Under the pieces are notes generated by a model. That model was given only the letters and a program-made list of their open reading frames with translations. It did not search any database and was not told where the DNA came from. The translations under genes were made by a program, and so were the position numbers. A DNA stretch of 43,001 bases from Alphaproteobacteria bacterium (GTDB lineage Bacteria; Pseudomonadota; Alphaproteobacteria; Bin95), in contig JAJEIH010000057.1 of assembly GCA_022827685.1 (NCBI GenBank), positions 1 to 43,001 on the forward strand, given 5' to 3'. The number at the start of each line of letters is the position of its first letter. Position 1 is the stretch's first letter. This document shows positions 24,161 to 33,300 of the stretch, piece by piece.

Positions 24161-25137
24161 GCGAAGCGCGTCTTCAGTTCGACGACAACAGCCTTCTGCC
24201 GGCCCTGTATGGCACGCATGACCGCAACCTGGCGCGTCTGGAGCAGAAATTCGGCGTGTCCATGCGCGCGCGCGGCAACGAACTGGCCATCGCCGGGCCG
24301 GAAAGCGCCGTGGCGGCGGCGCGTTCCGCCATGGACCTGCTTTACGACCGCGCAAGGCGGGGGCTTGAGATCGATCCGGGCGAAGTGGACGGCGCGGCGC
24401 GGCTCGCCGAGGTCGCCGGTATTGCCAGACTGCCCGGCGCCAGCGGCGACCTGTTCGGAATCGACAACGAAACCGTGGAGACGCGGCGGCGTCTGATCGC
24501 CCCCCGTTCCCCCAACCAGGCGCTGTATCTCAAGACGATCCGCGAGCGCGATGTGGTCTTCGGGGAAGGCCCGGCGGGCACCGGCAAGACCTATCTTGCC
24601 GTGGCGGCGGCAGTTTCCATGCAGACGGCCGGAGAGGTCGAACGCATCGTGCTGTCGCGCCCGGCGGTCGAGGCCGGCGAGCGTCTCGGCTTCCTTCCCG
24701 GCGATCTTCGCGAAAAGGTCGATCCCTATCTCCGGCCGCTCTACGATGCCCTGCACGACATGGTCTCGGGCGACCGGGTGATGCGCCAGATCGGCAATGG
24801 CGAGATCGAGATTGCGCCGCTCGCCTTCATGCGGGGCCGCACTCTTGCCCGGTCTTTCGTCATTCTGGACGAGGCGCAGAACACGACCCCCACCCAGATG
24901 AAGATGTTCCTGACCCGCTTGGGCGAAGGCTCGCGGATGGTGGTGACGGGCGACCTGTCCCAGGTCGATCTGCCGGGAGGGGTGCGTTCGGGACTGGCCG
25001 AGGCGCTCGATGTGCTGGGAGGGGTGGACGGCGTCGGCGTGGTACGTTTCACCTCTCGCGATGTGGTCCGGCATCCGGTGGTGACGCGCATCGTCGATGC
25101 CTATGACAAGGCTGCGAAGGCGCGCCGCGATGGATAA
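24157..25137 (+). CDS. phoH: PhoH family protein (YbeZ-like ATPase)
   Basis: This 326-aa cytosolic P-loop NTPase partners YbeY in rRNA maturation and ribosome quality control. An N-terminal KH-like region (about 25-65) precedes the Walker A motif GPAGTGKT (138-145), with Walker B in FVILDEAQN and a sensor-like [12 protein letters not shown]. It starts at a TTG inside the miaB stop and overlaps ybeY by 8 nt. Confidence 0.92.
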   Translation: MSEARLQFDDNSLLPALYGTHDRNLARLEQKFGVSMRARGNELAIAGPESAVAAARSAMDLLYDRARRGLEIDPGEVDGAARLAEVAGIARLPGASGDLFGIDNETVETRRRLIAPRSPNQALYLKTIRERDVVFGEGPAGTGKTYLAVAAAVSMQTAGEVERIVLSRPAVEAGERLGFLPGDLREKVDPYLRPLYDALHDMVSGDRVMRQIGNGEIEIAPLAFMRGRTLARSFVILDEAQNTTPTQMKMFLTRLGEGSRMVVTGDLSQVDLPGGVRSGLAEALDVLGGVDGVGVVRFTSRDVVRHPVVTRIVDAYDKAAKARRDG

Positions 25138-25606
25138 GTGGACGGTCGAGGTCTCGCTCGGCGAGGGCGAATGGCCGGACGGCGAAGAGGCCGCCGACTG
25201 GTGCAGCCGCGCGGCATGCGCGGCGCTGGCCGGCGCCGGGCGAACGGAACCCGGGGAGCTTTCCGTCCTGCTTGGCAGCGATGCCGAGATTCGCGCGCTG
25301 AACCGCCGCTACCGGGGCCGCGACAAGCCGACGAATGTGCTTTCCTTCCCCTCCGGCTCCGCGCCCTGGCCGGGCGGACCGCCGCTGCTCGGCGAGATCG
25401 CGCTGGCCGGCGAAACGGTCAGGCGCGAGGCGGTCGAGCAGCACAAGACGCTGCACGATCACCTGTGCCACCTCGTCGTCCACGGGACGCTGCATCTCCT
25501 CGGATTCGATCATGCAACGGACGAAGCGGCCGTCCGCATGGAGCGGCTGGAGGCGCGTTGCCTCGAAACCCTGTCGATAGCAGACCCCTACGGCGAGCGG
25601 GGCTGA
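25130..25606 (+). CDS. ybeY: Endoribonuclease YbeY (rRNA maturation factor)
   Basis: This 158-aa metal-dependent endoribonuclease takes part in 16S rRNA 3'-end processing and 70S quality control. The zinc motif HGTLHLLGFDH provides His118, His122 and His128. The N-terminal strand LSVLLGSDAEIRALNRRYRGRDKPTNVLSFP is typical. The ATG lies within the last codons of phoH, giving a tight coupling. Confidence 0.93.
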   Translation: MDKWTVEVSLGEGEWPDGEEAADWCSRAACAALAGAGRTEPGELSVLLGSDAEIRALNRRYRGRDKPTNVLSFPSGSAPWPGGPPLLGEIALAGETVRREAVEQHKTLHDHLCHLVVHGTLHLLGFDHATDEAAVRMERLEARCLETLSIADPYGERG

Positions 25607-25612
25607 CCGGCC

Positions 25613-26482
25613 GTGGACACGACGCACCATACGCCGAACGGCAATGGCGGCCGCCTCAGAGGCATCTGGCGCCGCCTTTCGGGAAGGCGAAGCAATGAGG
25701 GCTCGATCAGCGAAACCCTGTCGGACCTTGCGGCCCAGCATACCGAGGACGCAACGCCTATCGACCCGCTCGAACGGGCCCTGCTGGAGAATACGCTCAA
25801 GCTTCGCCGCATGACGATCGAGGATGTGATGGTGCCGCGGGCGGACATCATCGCCGTTTCCGCCGCTGCACCGCTGGAGGAAGTCGTCGCGGCGGTCGAG
25901 GAATCGCGCCATTCGCGCCTGCCGGTATTCGAGAAGGACCTCGACCGGATCGTCGGCATGATCCACGTCAAGGACGTGCTGGCTCATATCGGCAAGCCGG
26001 AAACGCCCTCGCTGAAGGATCTGGCGCGTGAAGTCCTGTTCGTCTCGCCGGCGATGCTGGTTCTGGACCTGCTGCTCGAAATGCGGCTCAAGCGCACGCA
26101 TATGGCCCTGGTCGTGGACGAGTTCGGCGGGATCGACGGCCTCGCCACCATCGAGGACCTGGTGGAGGAAATCGTGGGCGATATCGAGGACGAGCACGAT
26201 ATCGCCGAGCAGCCGCAACTGGAGACGCGGCCCGACGGCACGCTGGTGGCGGACGCAAGGGCAACGCTGGAGGACTTCGAGGCGGCCGTCGGCGAGGTCC
26301 TGACCGACGGCGAACGTGAGGACCTCGACACCCTGGGCGGGCTCGTCTTCAACCTGGTCGGGCGCGTTCCGAGCCGCGGGGAACTGGTGTCGCATCCCTC
26401 GGGCCTGGAATTCGAGGTGCTGGACGGCGACCCGCGCCGGTTGAAGCGGCTCAGGGTGCGCAATCTGCCGGCGGACGAATGA
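25613..26482 (+). CDS. corC: CBS-domain hemolysin-family protein (CorC/HlyC)
   Basis: This 289-aa cytosolic protein has a CBS pair at about 70-195 (KLRRMTIEDVMVPRADI opens the first CBS, KRTHMALVVDEFGGIDG lies in the second) and a CorC/HlyC transporter-associated domain at about 205-285. It is implicated in magnesium/cobalt efflux or metal tolerance. Unlike the long YfjD-like forms it lacks the DUF21 membrane domain. It starts at a GTG 6 bp after ybeY and overlaps lnt by 4 nt (ATGA). Confidence 0.88.
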   Translation: MDTTHHTPNGNGGRLRGIWRRLSGRRSNEGSISETLSDLAAQHTEDATPIDPLERALLENTLKLRRMTIEDVMVPRADIIAVSAAAPLEEVVAAVEESRHSRLPVFEKDLDRIVGMIHVKDVLAHIGKPETPSLKDLAREVLFVSPAMLVLDLLLEMRLKRTHMALVVDEFGGIDGLATIEDLVEEIVGDIEDEHDIAEQPQLETRPDGTLVADARATLEDFEAAVGEVLTDGEREDLDTLGGLVFNLVGRVPSRGELVSHPSGLEFEVLDGDPRRLKRLRVRNLPADE

Positions 26483-27981
26483 GGGCGCGGCTCGCCGGAC
26501 TGGCGGGCCGCAAACGGCTACTGGCCGCAGCGGCCGCAGGCATTGGCGCCACACTCGCCATGCCGCCTCTGGGCGCAACGCCGGCCCTGGCCGCGAGCCT
26601 TGTAGCGCTCGCATGGCTGCTTGACGGAACGGGGCGGTCCAGGGACGCCTTCCTGACGGTTTTCGCCTTCGCGTTCGGGTTCTTCGCCGCCGGCCTCTAC
26701 TGGGTGGCCGGGTCCTTTTTCGTCATCGGCGGCGCAACAGCGGCCGGCGGGCCGGCGGCCGTTCTGGGCCTGGCGGCGCTGCTTGCCTTCTTCCTGGCTT
26801 TTCCCGTCGCGCTGGCGCATCGCCTGACGCAGCCGGGCATCGGGCGCGCCTTGGCGCTGGCGGCCGCGCTCGGCCTCGGCGACTGGCTGCGCGGCCATCT
26901 GCTGACCGGCTTTCCCTGGAACCTGTTCGGATATTCCTGGCTGCATGTTCCGGCGGTCGAGCAGGCGGCCGCGATCGTCGGCATCTACGGAGTCGGGCTG
27001 GCGACGCTTGCCGTCTGCTTTCTCCTGTCCGTCCCCGACCGGCGGGCATGGACCGCGGCCGCGCTCGCGGTTGCGGCGATGTTCGCTTACGGAGAGCTTC
27101 GCCTCGGCCGCGCTCCTCCAACCGAAGCTGCAAGCGGTCCGCTTCTGCGCCTCGTCCAGCCCAATATCCCGCAATCCGAGAAATGGCGCCGCGAGGACGC
27201 CGCCGCCCATTTGCGCCGCTTGGTGCGCCTCGGATCCGCAGGCCCCGAGCCGGACGCCGTGATCTGGCCCGAAACGGCGGTCGCCCGGCTGCTGCATTCG
27301 GAATCGCCGCTTGTCGAGGCGCTGGGCAGGACCGTGGAGAGCCGTCGGGGCCTGATTTCCGGCGCGCCCTGGCGGCAGGACGGACGCTACTACAACAGCA
27401 TCCTCGCAATAGACCGCGAGGGCCGTTTGCTGGGACGCCACGACAAGGCTCATCTCGTGCCCTTCGGCGAATATGTGCCGCTGCGCAGCCTGCTCGGGGT
27501 GGCGAAGCTGACGGTCGGAGGCAAGGACTTCGCCGCCGGGCGGGGCCCCTCGACGCTCACCCTGCCCGGCCTGCCGCCGTTCGGCGCGCTGATCTGCTTC
27601 GAGGCGATCTTTCCGGGCGAGACCGTTGCAGCCGACGACCCGCCGGAATGGCTGCTGAACCTGACCAACGACTCCTGGTTCGGCGAGACGGCGGGGCCGC
27701 ACCAGCATTTCGAGATCGCGCGGATGCGCGCCATCGAGACCGGCCTGCCGGTCCTGCGCGTCGCCAATACCGGCATCACCGGCGCGGTGGACGGCTACGG
27801 CCGGCGGCTCGGCAGGCTCGAACTCGGAACTGCCGGCAGCCTCGACATCCGCCTGCCTCCACAGCTTGCGGAAACGCCCTACGGCCGCCTGGGCGACCTG
27901 CCCTTTTTCGCGGGCGTCCTCCTCCTCGCCGCGCTTGGCGCCTGGCGAGGCCGGCGCGGGCGCACCGACGGCAGTCGATAG
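26479..27981 (+). CDS. lnt: Apolipoprotein N-acyltransferase
   Basis: The inner-membrane enzyme adds the third acyl chain to outer-membrane lipoproteins. The 500-aa protein has about seven N-terminal helices (to about 205), then a periplasmic nitrilase domain and a final helix near 478-492. The catalytic triad is Glu265 (WPETA), Lys323 (GRHDKAHLVPFGE) and Cys373 (LICFEAIFP). The triad is complete, so it should be active. It ends the miaB-phoH-ybeY-corC-lnt unit. Confidence 0.93.
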   Translation: MRARLAGLAGRKRLLAAAAAGIGATLAMPPLGATPALAASLVALAWLLDGTGRSRDAFLTVFAFAFGFFAAGLYWVAGSFFVIGGATAAGGPAAVLGLAALLAFFLAFPVALAHRLTQPGIGRALALAAALGLGDWLRGHLLTGFPWNLFGYSWLHVPAVEQAAAIVGIYGVGLATLAVCFLLSVPDRRAWTAAALAVAAMFAYGELRLGRAPPTEAASGPLLRLVQPNIPQSEKWRREDAAAHLRRLVRLGSAGPEPDAVIWPETAVARLLHSESPLVEALGRTVESRRGLISGAPWRQDGRYYNSILAIDREGRLLGRHDKAHLVPFGEYVPLRSLLGVAKLTVGGKDFAAGRGPSTLTLPGLPPFGALICFEAIFPGETVAADDPPEWLLNLTNDSWFGETAGPHQHFEIARMRAIETGLPVLRVANTGITGAVDGYGRRLGRLELGTAGSLDIRLPPQLAETPYGRLGDLPFFAGVLLLAALGAWRGRRGRTDGSR

Positions 27982-28006
27982 AAGTCGTCGCCTGCCGGCG
28001 CGGGCG

Positions 28007-28408
28007 TTATCGCTCGGTCCATCGCCGCTGCCGGCGGCTGCGGGCGAGGCGGCGGTCGCGTTCCAGGCCGTGGCGCTTCAGGAAGCGATGCACCGTGGAC
28101 GGGCCGAACGACAGGCCCTCGGCGGCGAGCGTGCGGCTGAGCCCTCGCACCGAAAGCCCCGGCCGCGCCTCCAGGATGCGGAAAATCCGCTCGCGCTCCG
28201 GCTCGGTCCGGGAGACGTCGCCCCCCATCGGGTCGCGCCGTACATGGCCGCGCTCGCGAAAACGCCGTACCCAGTTGCGGACGGCGCTTTCGCTGACCCC
28301 GAAACGCCGGGCCGCAGCGGCGGTGGCGATGCTCTCCTCCAGCACCGCCGCGACCGCCCGGCCCCGCAGGTCCTCGCTGACCGGTCGGCCGCGCCGCTGC
28401 TTTCCCAA
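28007..28408 (-). CDS. Lone IS630-type transposase helix-turn-helix protein (orfA-like)
   Basis: This 133-aa protein looks like the DNA-binding N-terminal half of IS630-family transposases. The first HTH lies in VSEDLRGRAVAAVLEESIATAAAARRFGVSESAVRNWVRRFRERG (10-55). RRDPMGGD is the family's linker, and a winged HTH (LEARPGLSVRGLSRTLAAEGLSFGPSTVHRFLKRHGL) follows. The catalytic DDE half (orfB) is absent, as lnt ends only 25 bp beyond. It begins at TTG. It may be a transposon remnant or a co-opted regulator. It lies antisense in the gap between lnt and metK. Confidence 0.7.
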   Translation of the reverse strand: MGKQRRGRPVSEDLRGRAVAAVLEESIATAAAARRFGVSESAVRNWVRRFRERGHVRRDPMGGDVSRTEPERERIFRILEARPGLSVRGLSRTLAAEGLSFGPSTVHRFLKRHGLERDRRLARSRRQRRWTER

Positions 28409-28503
28409 CGCGCCCGCCCCGAGGATGCGGCGTCAACACACTTGACCCTCCCGGTCCCGGCTTGCGACAACGGGCCATCGACCCGCATCGCCCGGCGGGC
28501 CTG

Positions 28504-28509
28504 TATAAT
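28504..28509 (+). promoter_or_regulatory. Perfect TATAAT -10 upstream of metK
   Basis: TATAAT at 28504-28509 lies about 26 bp before the metK start, and an AGGGAG site follows it at 28519. No good -35 lies 16-18 bp upstream; TCGACC at 28478 is 20 bp away. No SAM-riboswitch pattern was recognised. Confidence 0.5.
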
Positions 28510-28534
28510 GACTTAGTCAGGGAGCGTCCGCCCC

Positions 28535-29725
28535 GTGCTCGAAGGCAACTACCAATTCACCAGCGAATCGGTGTCCGAAGGCCATCCGGACAAGATTTGC
28601 GACCGGATTTCGGATTCGATCGTGGACGCGTTCATGGCCGAGGGCCAGCCGGAGCTCAATCGCTGCGGCGTCGAAACGATGGTGACGACCAATCTCATCG
28701 TCATTGGCGGCGAGGTGCGGGGCCCGTCCGGCATCACCCGCGAACGGATGAGCGAACTGGCCCGCGAGGCGGTGCGCGAAATCGGCTACGAACAGCCTAC
28801 ATTCCACTGGCGCGACAACACCGTGCTCTGCGTGGTCCACCAGCAGTCCGGCGACATCGCCATGGGCGTGGACGGAGCGACGGGGGCCGGCGCCAACAAG
28901 GACGAAGGCGCCGGCGACCAGGGCCTGATGTTCGGCTACGCCTGCCGCGAGACGCCGGAACTCATGCCCGCCGCCATCCAGTACAGCCACGAAATCCTGC
29001 GCAGGATGGCGCAGGCCCGGCACCGGGGCGAATTCGGCGACAGCCTCGGGCCCGACAACAAGAGCCAGGTCACGCTGCTTTACGAGGACGGGCGGCCGGT
29101 GCGCGCCACCTCGGTCGTGGTGTCCACCCAGCACAGCCCCCGCCTCGACCAGCGCCAGGTGAAGGAGCTCGTCCGGCCCTATGTCGAGCAGGTCCTGCCC
29201 GAAGGCTGGATGTGCCCGGAGGAAGACTTCCATGTGAACCCCACCGGCCGGTTCGTGATCGGCGGACCGGACGGCGACGCCGGCCTCACGGGGCGCAAGA
29301 TCATCGTCGATACCTATGGCGGCGCCGCGCCGCACGGCGGCGGCGCCTTCTCCGGCAAGGACCCGAGCAAGGTGGACCGCTCCGCCGCCTATGCGGCGCG
29401 CTATGTCGCCAAGAATATCGTCGCGGCGGGGCTCGCCGACAAATGCATCGTGCAGGTGGCCTACGCCATCGGCGTTGCGCAGCCGGTGTCCGTGCTGCTC
29501 AACACCCAGGGCACGGGCCGGGTTCCGGACGAGAGGCTCGCGGACGCCGTGCGGGAAGCCGTCGATCTCAGCCCGCGCGGCATCCGTACGAGCCTCAGTC
29601 TCAACCGCCCGATCTACAGGCGGACCAGCTCCTACGGCCATTTCGGCCGCGAGCCCGAGGACGACGGCGGCTTCTCCTGGGAACGGACCGACCTCGCGAA
29701 GGACCTGCAGGCCGCGCTTACTTGA
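28535..29725 (+). CDS. metK: S-adenosylmethionine synthetase
   Basis: MetK makes SAM from methionine and ATP. The 396-aa protein has the family markers GHPDK (16-20), [12 protein letters not shown] and [19 protein letters not shown]. The product feeds SpeD, TrmB and MiaB encoded nearby, though all organisms share that need. It starts at a GTG with AGGGAG upstream. Its stop overlaps the TTG of trmB by 4 nt. Confidence 0.95.
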   Translation: MLEGNYQFTSESVSEGHPDKICDRISDSIVDAFMAEGQPELNRCGVETMVTTNLIVIGGEVRGPSGITRERMSELAREAVREIGYEQPTFHWRDNTVLCVVHQQSGDIAMGVDGATGAGANKDEGAGDQGLMFGYACRETPELMPAAIQYSHEILRRMAQARHRGEFGDSLGPDNKSQVTLLYEDGRPVRATSVVVSTQHSPRLDQRQVKELVRPYVEQVLPEGWMCPEEDFHVNPTGRFVIGGPDGDAGLTGRKIIVDTYGGAAPHGGGAFSGKDPSKVDRSAAYAARYVAKNIVAAGLADKCIVQVAYAIGVAQPVSVLLNTQGTGRVPDERLADAVREAVDLSPRGIRTSLSLNRPIYRRTSSYGHFGREPEDDGGFSWERTDLAKDLQAALT

Positions 29726-30423
29726 ATGAGCCGACCGACTACCGCTTCTACGGCCGGCGGCGCGGCCGGCCCCTCAACCCGGGACGCCGACGGGCGCTGG
29801 ACACGGTCCTTCCCGCCCTGCTGCTGCCGGACGGGCCGCTCGACCCGGCGGCGCTGTTCGGCTTCGACATCGAGGACCTGTGGCTCGAAATCGGGTTCGG
29901 GGCCGGCGAGCATCTGGCCTGGCAGGCCGCCCGCCGCCCGCGCGTCGGCTTCATCGGCGCCGAGCCCTATATCAACGGCGCAGCCAGCCTGGCGGCGCGC
30001 GCGGACGCGGAGGGCCTCGCCAATCTCCGCATTCACTGCGACGACGCGACCCCGGTGCTGGACCGGCTGCCCGGCAGGGCGCTGGGCAGGGTGTTCATCC
30101 TGTTTCCCGACCCCTGGCCGAAAGCGCGCCACCGCCATCGGCGAATCGTCGCGCGCCCGCTGCTGGACCGGCTCGCGCGCACCATGCGGGAAGGCGCGGA
30201 GCTTCGCGTGGCGACGGACCATGGCGGCTATCTCGACTGGATGCTGGAACGGCTGACGGCGCACTCCGCATTCGCGTGGACGGCGGCATCCGCCGACGAC
30301 TGGCGGCAGCGCCCGGCCGACTGGCCGGAAACGCGCTACGAGGCCAAGGCGCGCATGGCGGGCGTCAAATCGACCTATCTGCGTTTCATCCGCCGCCAAG
30401 CCGTTGCGATTCCGGTTGTCTGA
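29722..30423 (+). CDS. trmB: tRNA (guanine-N7-)-methyltransferase
   Basis: TrmB forms m7G46 in tRNA using SAM. The 233-aa protein has an N-terminal [10 protein letters not shown] segment, SAM motif EIGFGAGEH (56-64), and the catalytic [15 protein letters not shown] beginning at 128. The TTG start overlaps the metK stop; an out-of-frame ATG 4 bp later is not used. It is usually followed by rimP in alphaproteobacteria, as here. The promoter for rimP lies at its 3' end. Confidence 0.92.
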   Translation: MNEPTDYRFYGRRRGRPLNPGRRRALDTVLPALLLPDGPLDPAALFGFDIEDLWLEIGFGAGEHLAWQAARRPRVGFIGAEPYINGAASLAARADAEGLANLRIHCDDATPVLDRLPGRALGRVFILFPDPWPKARHRHRRIVARPLLDRLARTMREGAELRVATDHGGYLDWMLERLTAHSAFAWTAASADDWRQRPADWPETRYEAKARMAGVKSTYLRFIRRQAVAIPVV

Positions 30424-30432
30424 GGCTATATT
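30404..30432 (+). promoter_or_regulatory. Promoter of the rimP-nusA-infB operon
   Basis: TTGCGA (30404-30409), a 17-bp spacer and TATATT (30427-30432) form a good sigma-70-type promoter straddling the trmB stop. A transcript would begin near 30439, leaving a leader of about 100 nt. Confidence 0.6.
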
Positions 30433-30438
30433 CCGCGC

Positions 30439-30545
30439 GCTTGCCTGCTTGTCGTGGATGCGGGCTGCTCATTCTTGACAGTGGGAAGCGGGTTGGGGGC
30501 TTCGGGCCGCCTTTTTTCGTTGGGAGAAGACCGACGGCCGTAACG
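30439..30545 (+). promoter_or_regulatory. Leader of the rimP operon
   Basis: Between the predicted transcript start and rimP, the leader holds GAAGC/GCTTC (30485-30503, 9-nt loop), a GC-rich block and a run of six T (30512-30517), then GGGAGAAGA (30522). This could be an attenuator or a regulatory leader. A second TTGACA at 30475-30480 has no matching -10. Confidence 0.35.
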
Positions 30546-31040
30546 ATTGCCGACAATGCCCCCGCGCAACGCGTGGCGGACCTCGTGGCGCCCGCCCTGG
30601 AGGGGCTGGGCTACGACCTCGTGCGCGTCCGTTTCGGGGGCAGCACGCCGGTGCTGCAGGTCATGGTCGAGCGGCAGGACCGGGCGGGCATGACCGTGGA
30701 TCACTGCGCCGAGGCGAGCCGGACGCTTTCGGCCCTGCTTGATATCGAAGACCCGATCCCGCAGGCCTATTCGCTGGAGGTGAGCTCCCCCGGTATCGAC
30801 AGGCCGCTCACGCGGCCCGGCGATTTCGAGCGATTCGCCGGTTTCGAGGCGCGGGTGGAGCTTGAGGACAGCGTTGCCGGCCAGCGCCGGTTCCGCGGCC
30901 GGCTGGAAGGCCTGAACGGGGCAACGCTTCGGCTGCAAACCGACACGGGCGAGACGGCGCTGCCGCTGGCCGCCGTCAAGTCGGCGAAACTGCTGATGAC
31001 CGATGCGCTGCTTGCGGCTGCGGCCGAAGGCGCAATCTAG
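30546..31040 (+). CDS. rimP: Ribosome maturation factor RimP
   Basis: RimP binds the free 30S subunit and aids its maturation. The conserved protein runs from RVADLVAPALEGLGYDLVRVRF through SLEVSSPGIDRPLTRPGDFERF to a C-terminal Sm-like domain. The start is not settled. No ATG, GTG or TTG lies near the expected place; the in-frame choices are ATT at 30546 (164 aa, given here), ACG at 30543, or a distant TTG at 30441 that adds 35 unusual residues. The nusA start follows after 21 bp. Confidence 0.8.
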   Translation: MADNAPAQRVADLVAPALEGLGYDLVRVRFGGSTPVLQVMVERQDRAGMTVDHCAEASRTLSALLDIEDPIPQAYSLEVSSPGIDRPLTRPGDFERFAGFEARVELEDSVAGQRRFRGRLEGLNGATLRLQTDTGETALPLAAVKSAKLLMTDALLAAAAEGAI

Positions 31041-31061
31041 GAAAGCGAGGGCGACCCCGCC

Positions 31062-32675
31062 ATGGTGAACATTCTCGGCCCCGAACTGCTGCAAATCGCG
31101 GATAGCGCGGCGCGCGAAAAAGGCATCGACCGCGACGAGGTCATCGTTGCCGTCGAGCAGGCGATCCAGCGCGCAGGACGGTCCAAATACGGCCTTGAGC
31201 ACGATATCCGCGCCTCGATCGACCGCAAGACCGGGGAAATCCGCCTGGCGCGCTACCGGGAAGTGGTCGAGGACGGCACGGAAATCGAGGACGAGTTCGC
31301 GCAAATGCCGCTGACCCACGCCCAGCGCTACAACGCTTCGGCCAAAGTAGGCGACATGCTGATCGACGACCTGCCACCCATCGATTTCGGGCGCGTCGCC
31401 GCCCAGTCCGCCAAGCAGGTCATCGTGCAGAAAGTGCGCGAAGCCGAGCGCGCCCGGCAGTACCGGGAGTTCGTCGGGCGGGTCGGCGAGATCGTCAACG
31501 GCCTGGTCAAGCGCAACGAGTTCGGCCATGTGGTCGTCGATCTCGGCCAGGCCGAGGCGGTGCTCCGCAGGGACGAGATCATTCCGCGCGAACATCCGCG
31601 CCGCAATGAGCGTGTCCGCGCCCTGATCCACGAGGTGCGCGAAGAGACGCGCGGCCCGCAGATTTTCCTGTCGCGCACGCGCAACGAGTTCCTGGTGCGG
31701 CTGTTCGCCCAGGAGGTGCCGGAAATCTACGACGGCATCATCGAAATCCGCGCCGTGGCCCGCGACCCCGGCAGCCGCGCCAAGATCGCGGTGATCTCCA
31801 ACGACCCGGGCATCGACCCCGTGGGCGCCTGCGTCGGCATGCGCGGCAGCCGCGTCCAGGCGGTCGTGAGCGAGCTCCACGGCGAAAAGATCGACATCAT
31901 CCCCTGGTCCGAGGACCCGGCGACAGTCATCGTCAATGCGCTCGCCCCGGCGGAGGTGGTGAAGGTCGTGCTCGACGAGGAGGACGGGCGCATCGAGGTC
32001 GTCGTGCCGGACGACCAGCTGAGCCAGGCGATCGGCCGGCGCGGCCAGAATGTCCGCCTGGCAAGCCAGCTTACCGGCTGGTCCATAGACATTCTCACCG
32101 AGGCCGAGGAGTCGGAGCGCCGGCAGGAGGAAATGCGGCAGCGTTCGGCGCTGTTCATCGACGCGCTCGATGTCGATGAGGTCATCGCCCAGCTGCTGGT
32201 CAACGAAGGCTTCACGACCCTCGAGGAAGTGGCCTATGTCGGCATCGAGGACCTGCTGGAGATCGAGGGCTTCGAGGAGGAAATCGCGGAGGAATTGCAG
32301 CGCCGTGCGCAGGACTTCCTCGAACAGCAGGCCGCAAGGCTCGACGCCGAGCGCATCGAACTCGGCGTCTCGGACGAACTTGCGGAATTCGACGGGCTCA
32401 ACGGCCATATCGTGGTGGCGCTCGGGCATGCCGGCGTGCTGACCCTGGACGATTTCGCCGACCTTTCGAGCGACGAGCTGCGCTTTATCGCGAGCCCGCA
32501 GCACGAAGGCCGCGACCCCGACGCCATCGCGGCGCTTGACGAGGAGACGCTCGAAGCCGGCCTCGCGGCGAGCACCCTCGATGTTGAAATGGCGGACAGC
32601 ATGATTATGGCGGCGCGCGCCCATTGGTTCGACGACGAACCGGCCGGCGAAGAGCCGGTCGAAGACCAGTCGTGA
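31062..32675 (+). CDS. nusA: Transcription termination/antitermination protein NusA
   Basis: NusA binds RNA polymerase to modulate pausing, termination and antitermination. The 537-aa protein contains the N-terminal RNAP-binding domain (1-130), the S1 domain (about 135-200), two KH domains (about 230-345, with [14 protein letters not shown] and [12 protein letters not shown]), and an acidic C-terminal region with two helix-hairpin-helix-like repeats ([27 protein letters not shown]). This extended C-terminus is normal in proteobacteria. Confidence 0.95.
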   Translation: MVNILGPELLQIADSAAREKGIDRDEVIVAVEQAIQRAGRSKYGLEHDIRASIDRKTGEIRLARYREVVEDGTEIEDEFAQMPLTHAQRYNASAKVGDMLIDDLPPIDFGRVAAQSAKQVIVQKVREAERARQYREFVGRVGEIVNGLVKRNEFGHVVVDLGQAEAVLRRDEIIPREHPRRNERVRALIHEVREETRGPQIFLSRTRNEFLVRLFAQEVPEIYDGIIEIRAVARDPGSRAKIAVISNDPGIDPVGACVGMRGSRVQAVVSELHGEKIDIIPWSEDPATVIVNALAPAEVVKVVLDEEDGRIEVVVPDDQLSQAIGRRGQNVRLASQLTGWSIDILTEAEESERRQEEMRQRSALFIDALDVDEVIAQLLVNEGFTTLEEVAYVGIEDLLEIEGFEEEIAEELQRRAQDFLEQQAARLDAERIELGVSDELAEFDGLNGHIVVALGHAGVLTLDDFADLSSDELRFIASPQHEGRDPDAIAALDEETLEAGLAASTLDVEMADSMIMAARAHWFDDEPAGEEPVEDQS

Positions 32676-32691
32676 GGAGGCAGGCGGAACC

Positions 32692-33300
32692 GTGGCCAGG
32701 GCGGCAGCACAGGACGGTGGCGGCATGCGCCGATGCGTCGCGACGCGGCAGAGCCGGCCGCGCCGGGAGCTGATCCGCTTCGTCATCGGGCCCGACGGCG
32801 GGCTTGCGCCCGACCTCGAGGAGAAACTGCCGGGGCGCGGCTATTGGGTCGGAGCCGATCCGGAGAGCCTTGAAGCGGCCCGGTGCGGGCGGGCGTTCCA
32901 GCGCGCCGCAAGGCGGCCGCTTTCCGTGCCCGGAGACCTGGAGGCGCGCGTCGAGGCCGGCCTTGCGAAGCGTTGCTGCAGCCTTCTGGGGCTGGCGCGC
33001 CGGTCGGGTTCGCTCGCGGCCGGTTTTGAGGGCGCGTGCGAATGGCTTCGGGAGGGCCGCGGCGCGGTTCTGGTCGAGGCGCTGGACGGCGCGGAGAACG
33101 GAAGGCGGGCGCTGGCCGGCCTAGCGCGGGGCCTGCCTGTCATGTCGGTTTTGACGGCCGCCGAGATGGGCGCGGCAATTGGGCGTGACTTTACGGTCCA
33201 TGCGGTGCTAGGTCCGGGGCGGCTGGCGGAGCGGTTCATGCTCGAAGCCGGGCGGCTGGCCGGCTTCCGCAACGGAACGGCGGACGGGAGACAAGGATGA
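32692..33300 (+). CDS. YlxR (DUF448) - L7Ae-like fusion, RNA-binding protein
   Basis: The 202-aa protein joins two domains. YlxR spans about 10-85 ([33 protein letters not shown]), and a C-terminal L7Ae/YlxQ-like domain spans about 92-195 ([16 protein letters not shown]). In Firmicutes the two are separate genes (ylxR, ylxQ) at the same place between nusA and infB. Fusion is the usual alphaproteobacterial state. Its function is probably RNA binding linked to translation. GTG start with GAGGAGG upstream; the stop overlaps infB (ATGA). Confidence 0.85.
   Translation: MARAAAQDGGGMRRCVATRQSRPRRELIRFVIGPDGGLAPDLEEKLPGRGYWVGADPESLEAARCGRAFQRAARRPLSVPGDLEARVEAGLAKRCCSLLGLARRSGSLAAGFEGACEWLREGRGAVLVEALDGAENGRRALAGLARGLPVMSVLTAAEMGAAIGRDFTVHAVLGPGRLAERFMLEAGRLAGFRNGTADGRQG

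Noticed and set aside
28409..28534. SAM riboswitch upstream of metK
   Set aside because: The stretch is short and shows no SAM-I or SAM-II-like conserved core that I could recognise.
30475..30503. TTGACA at 30475 as the rimP promoter
   Set aside because: The -10 position reads GGCTTC-like sequence; the TTGCGA-17-TATATT pair upstream is better.
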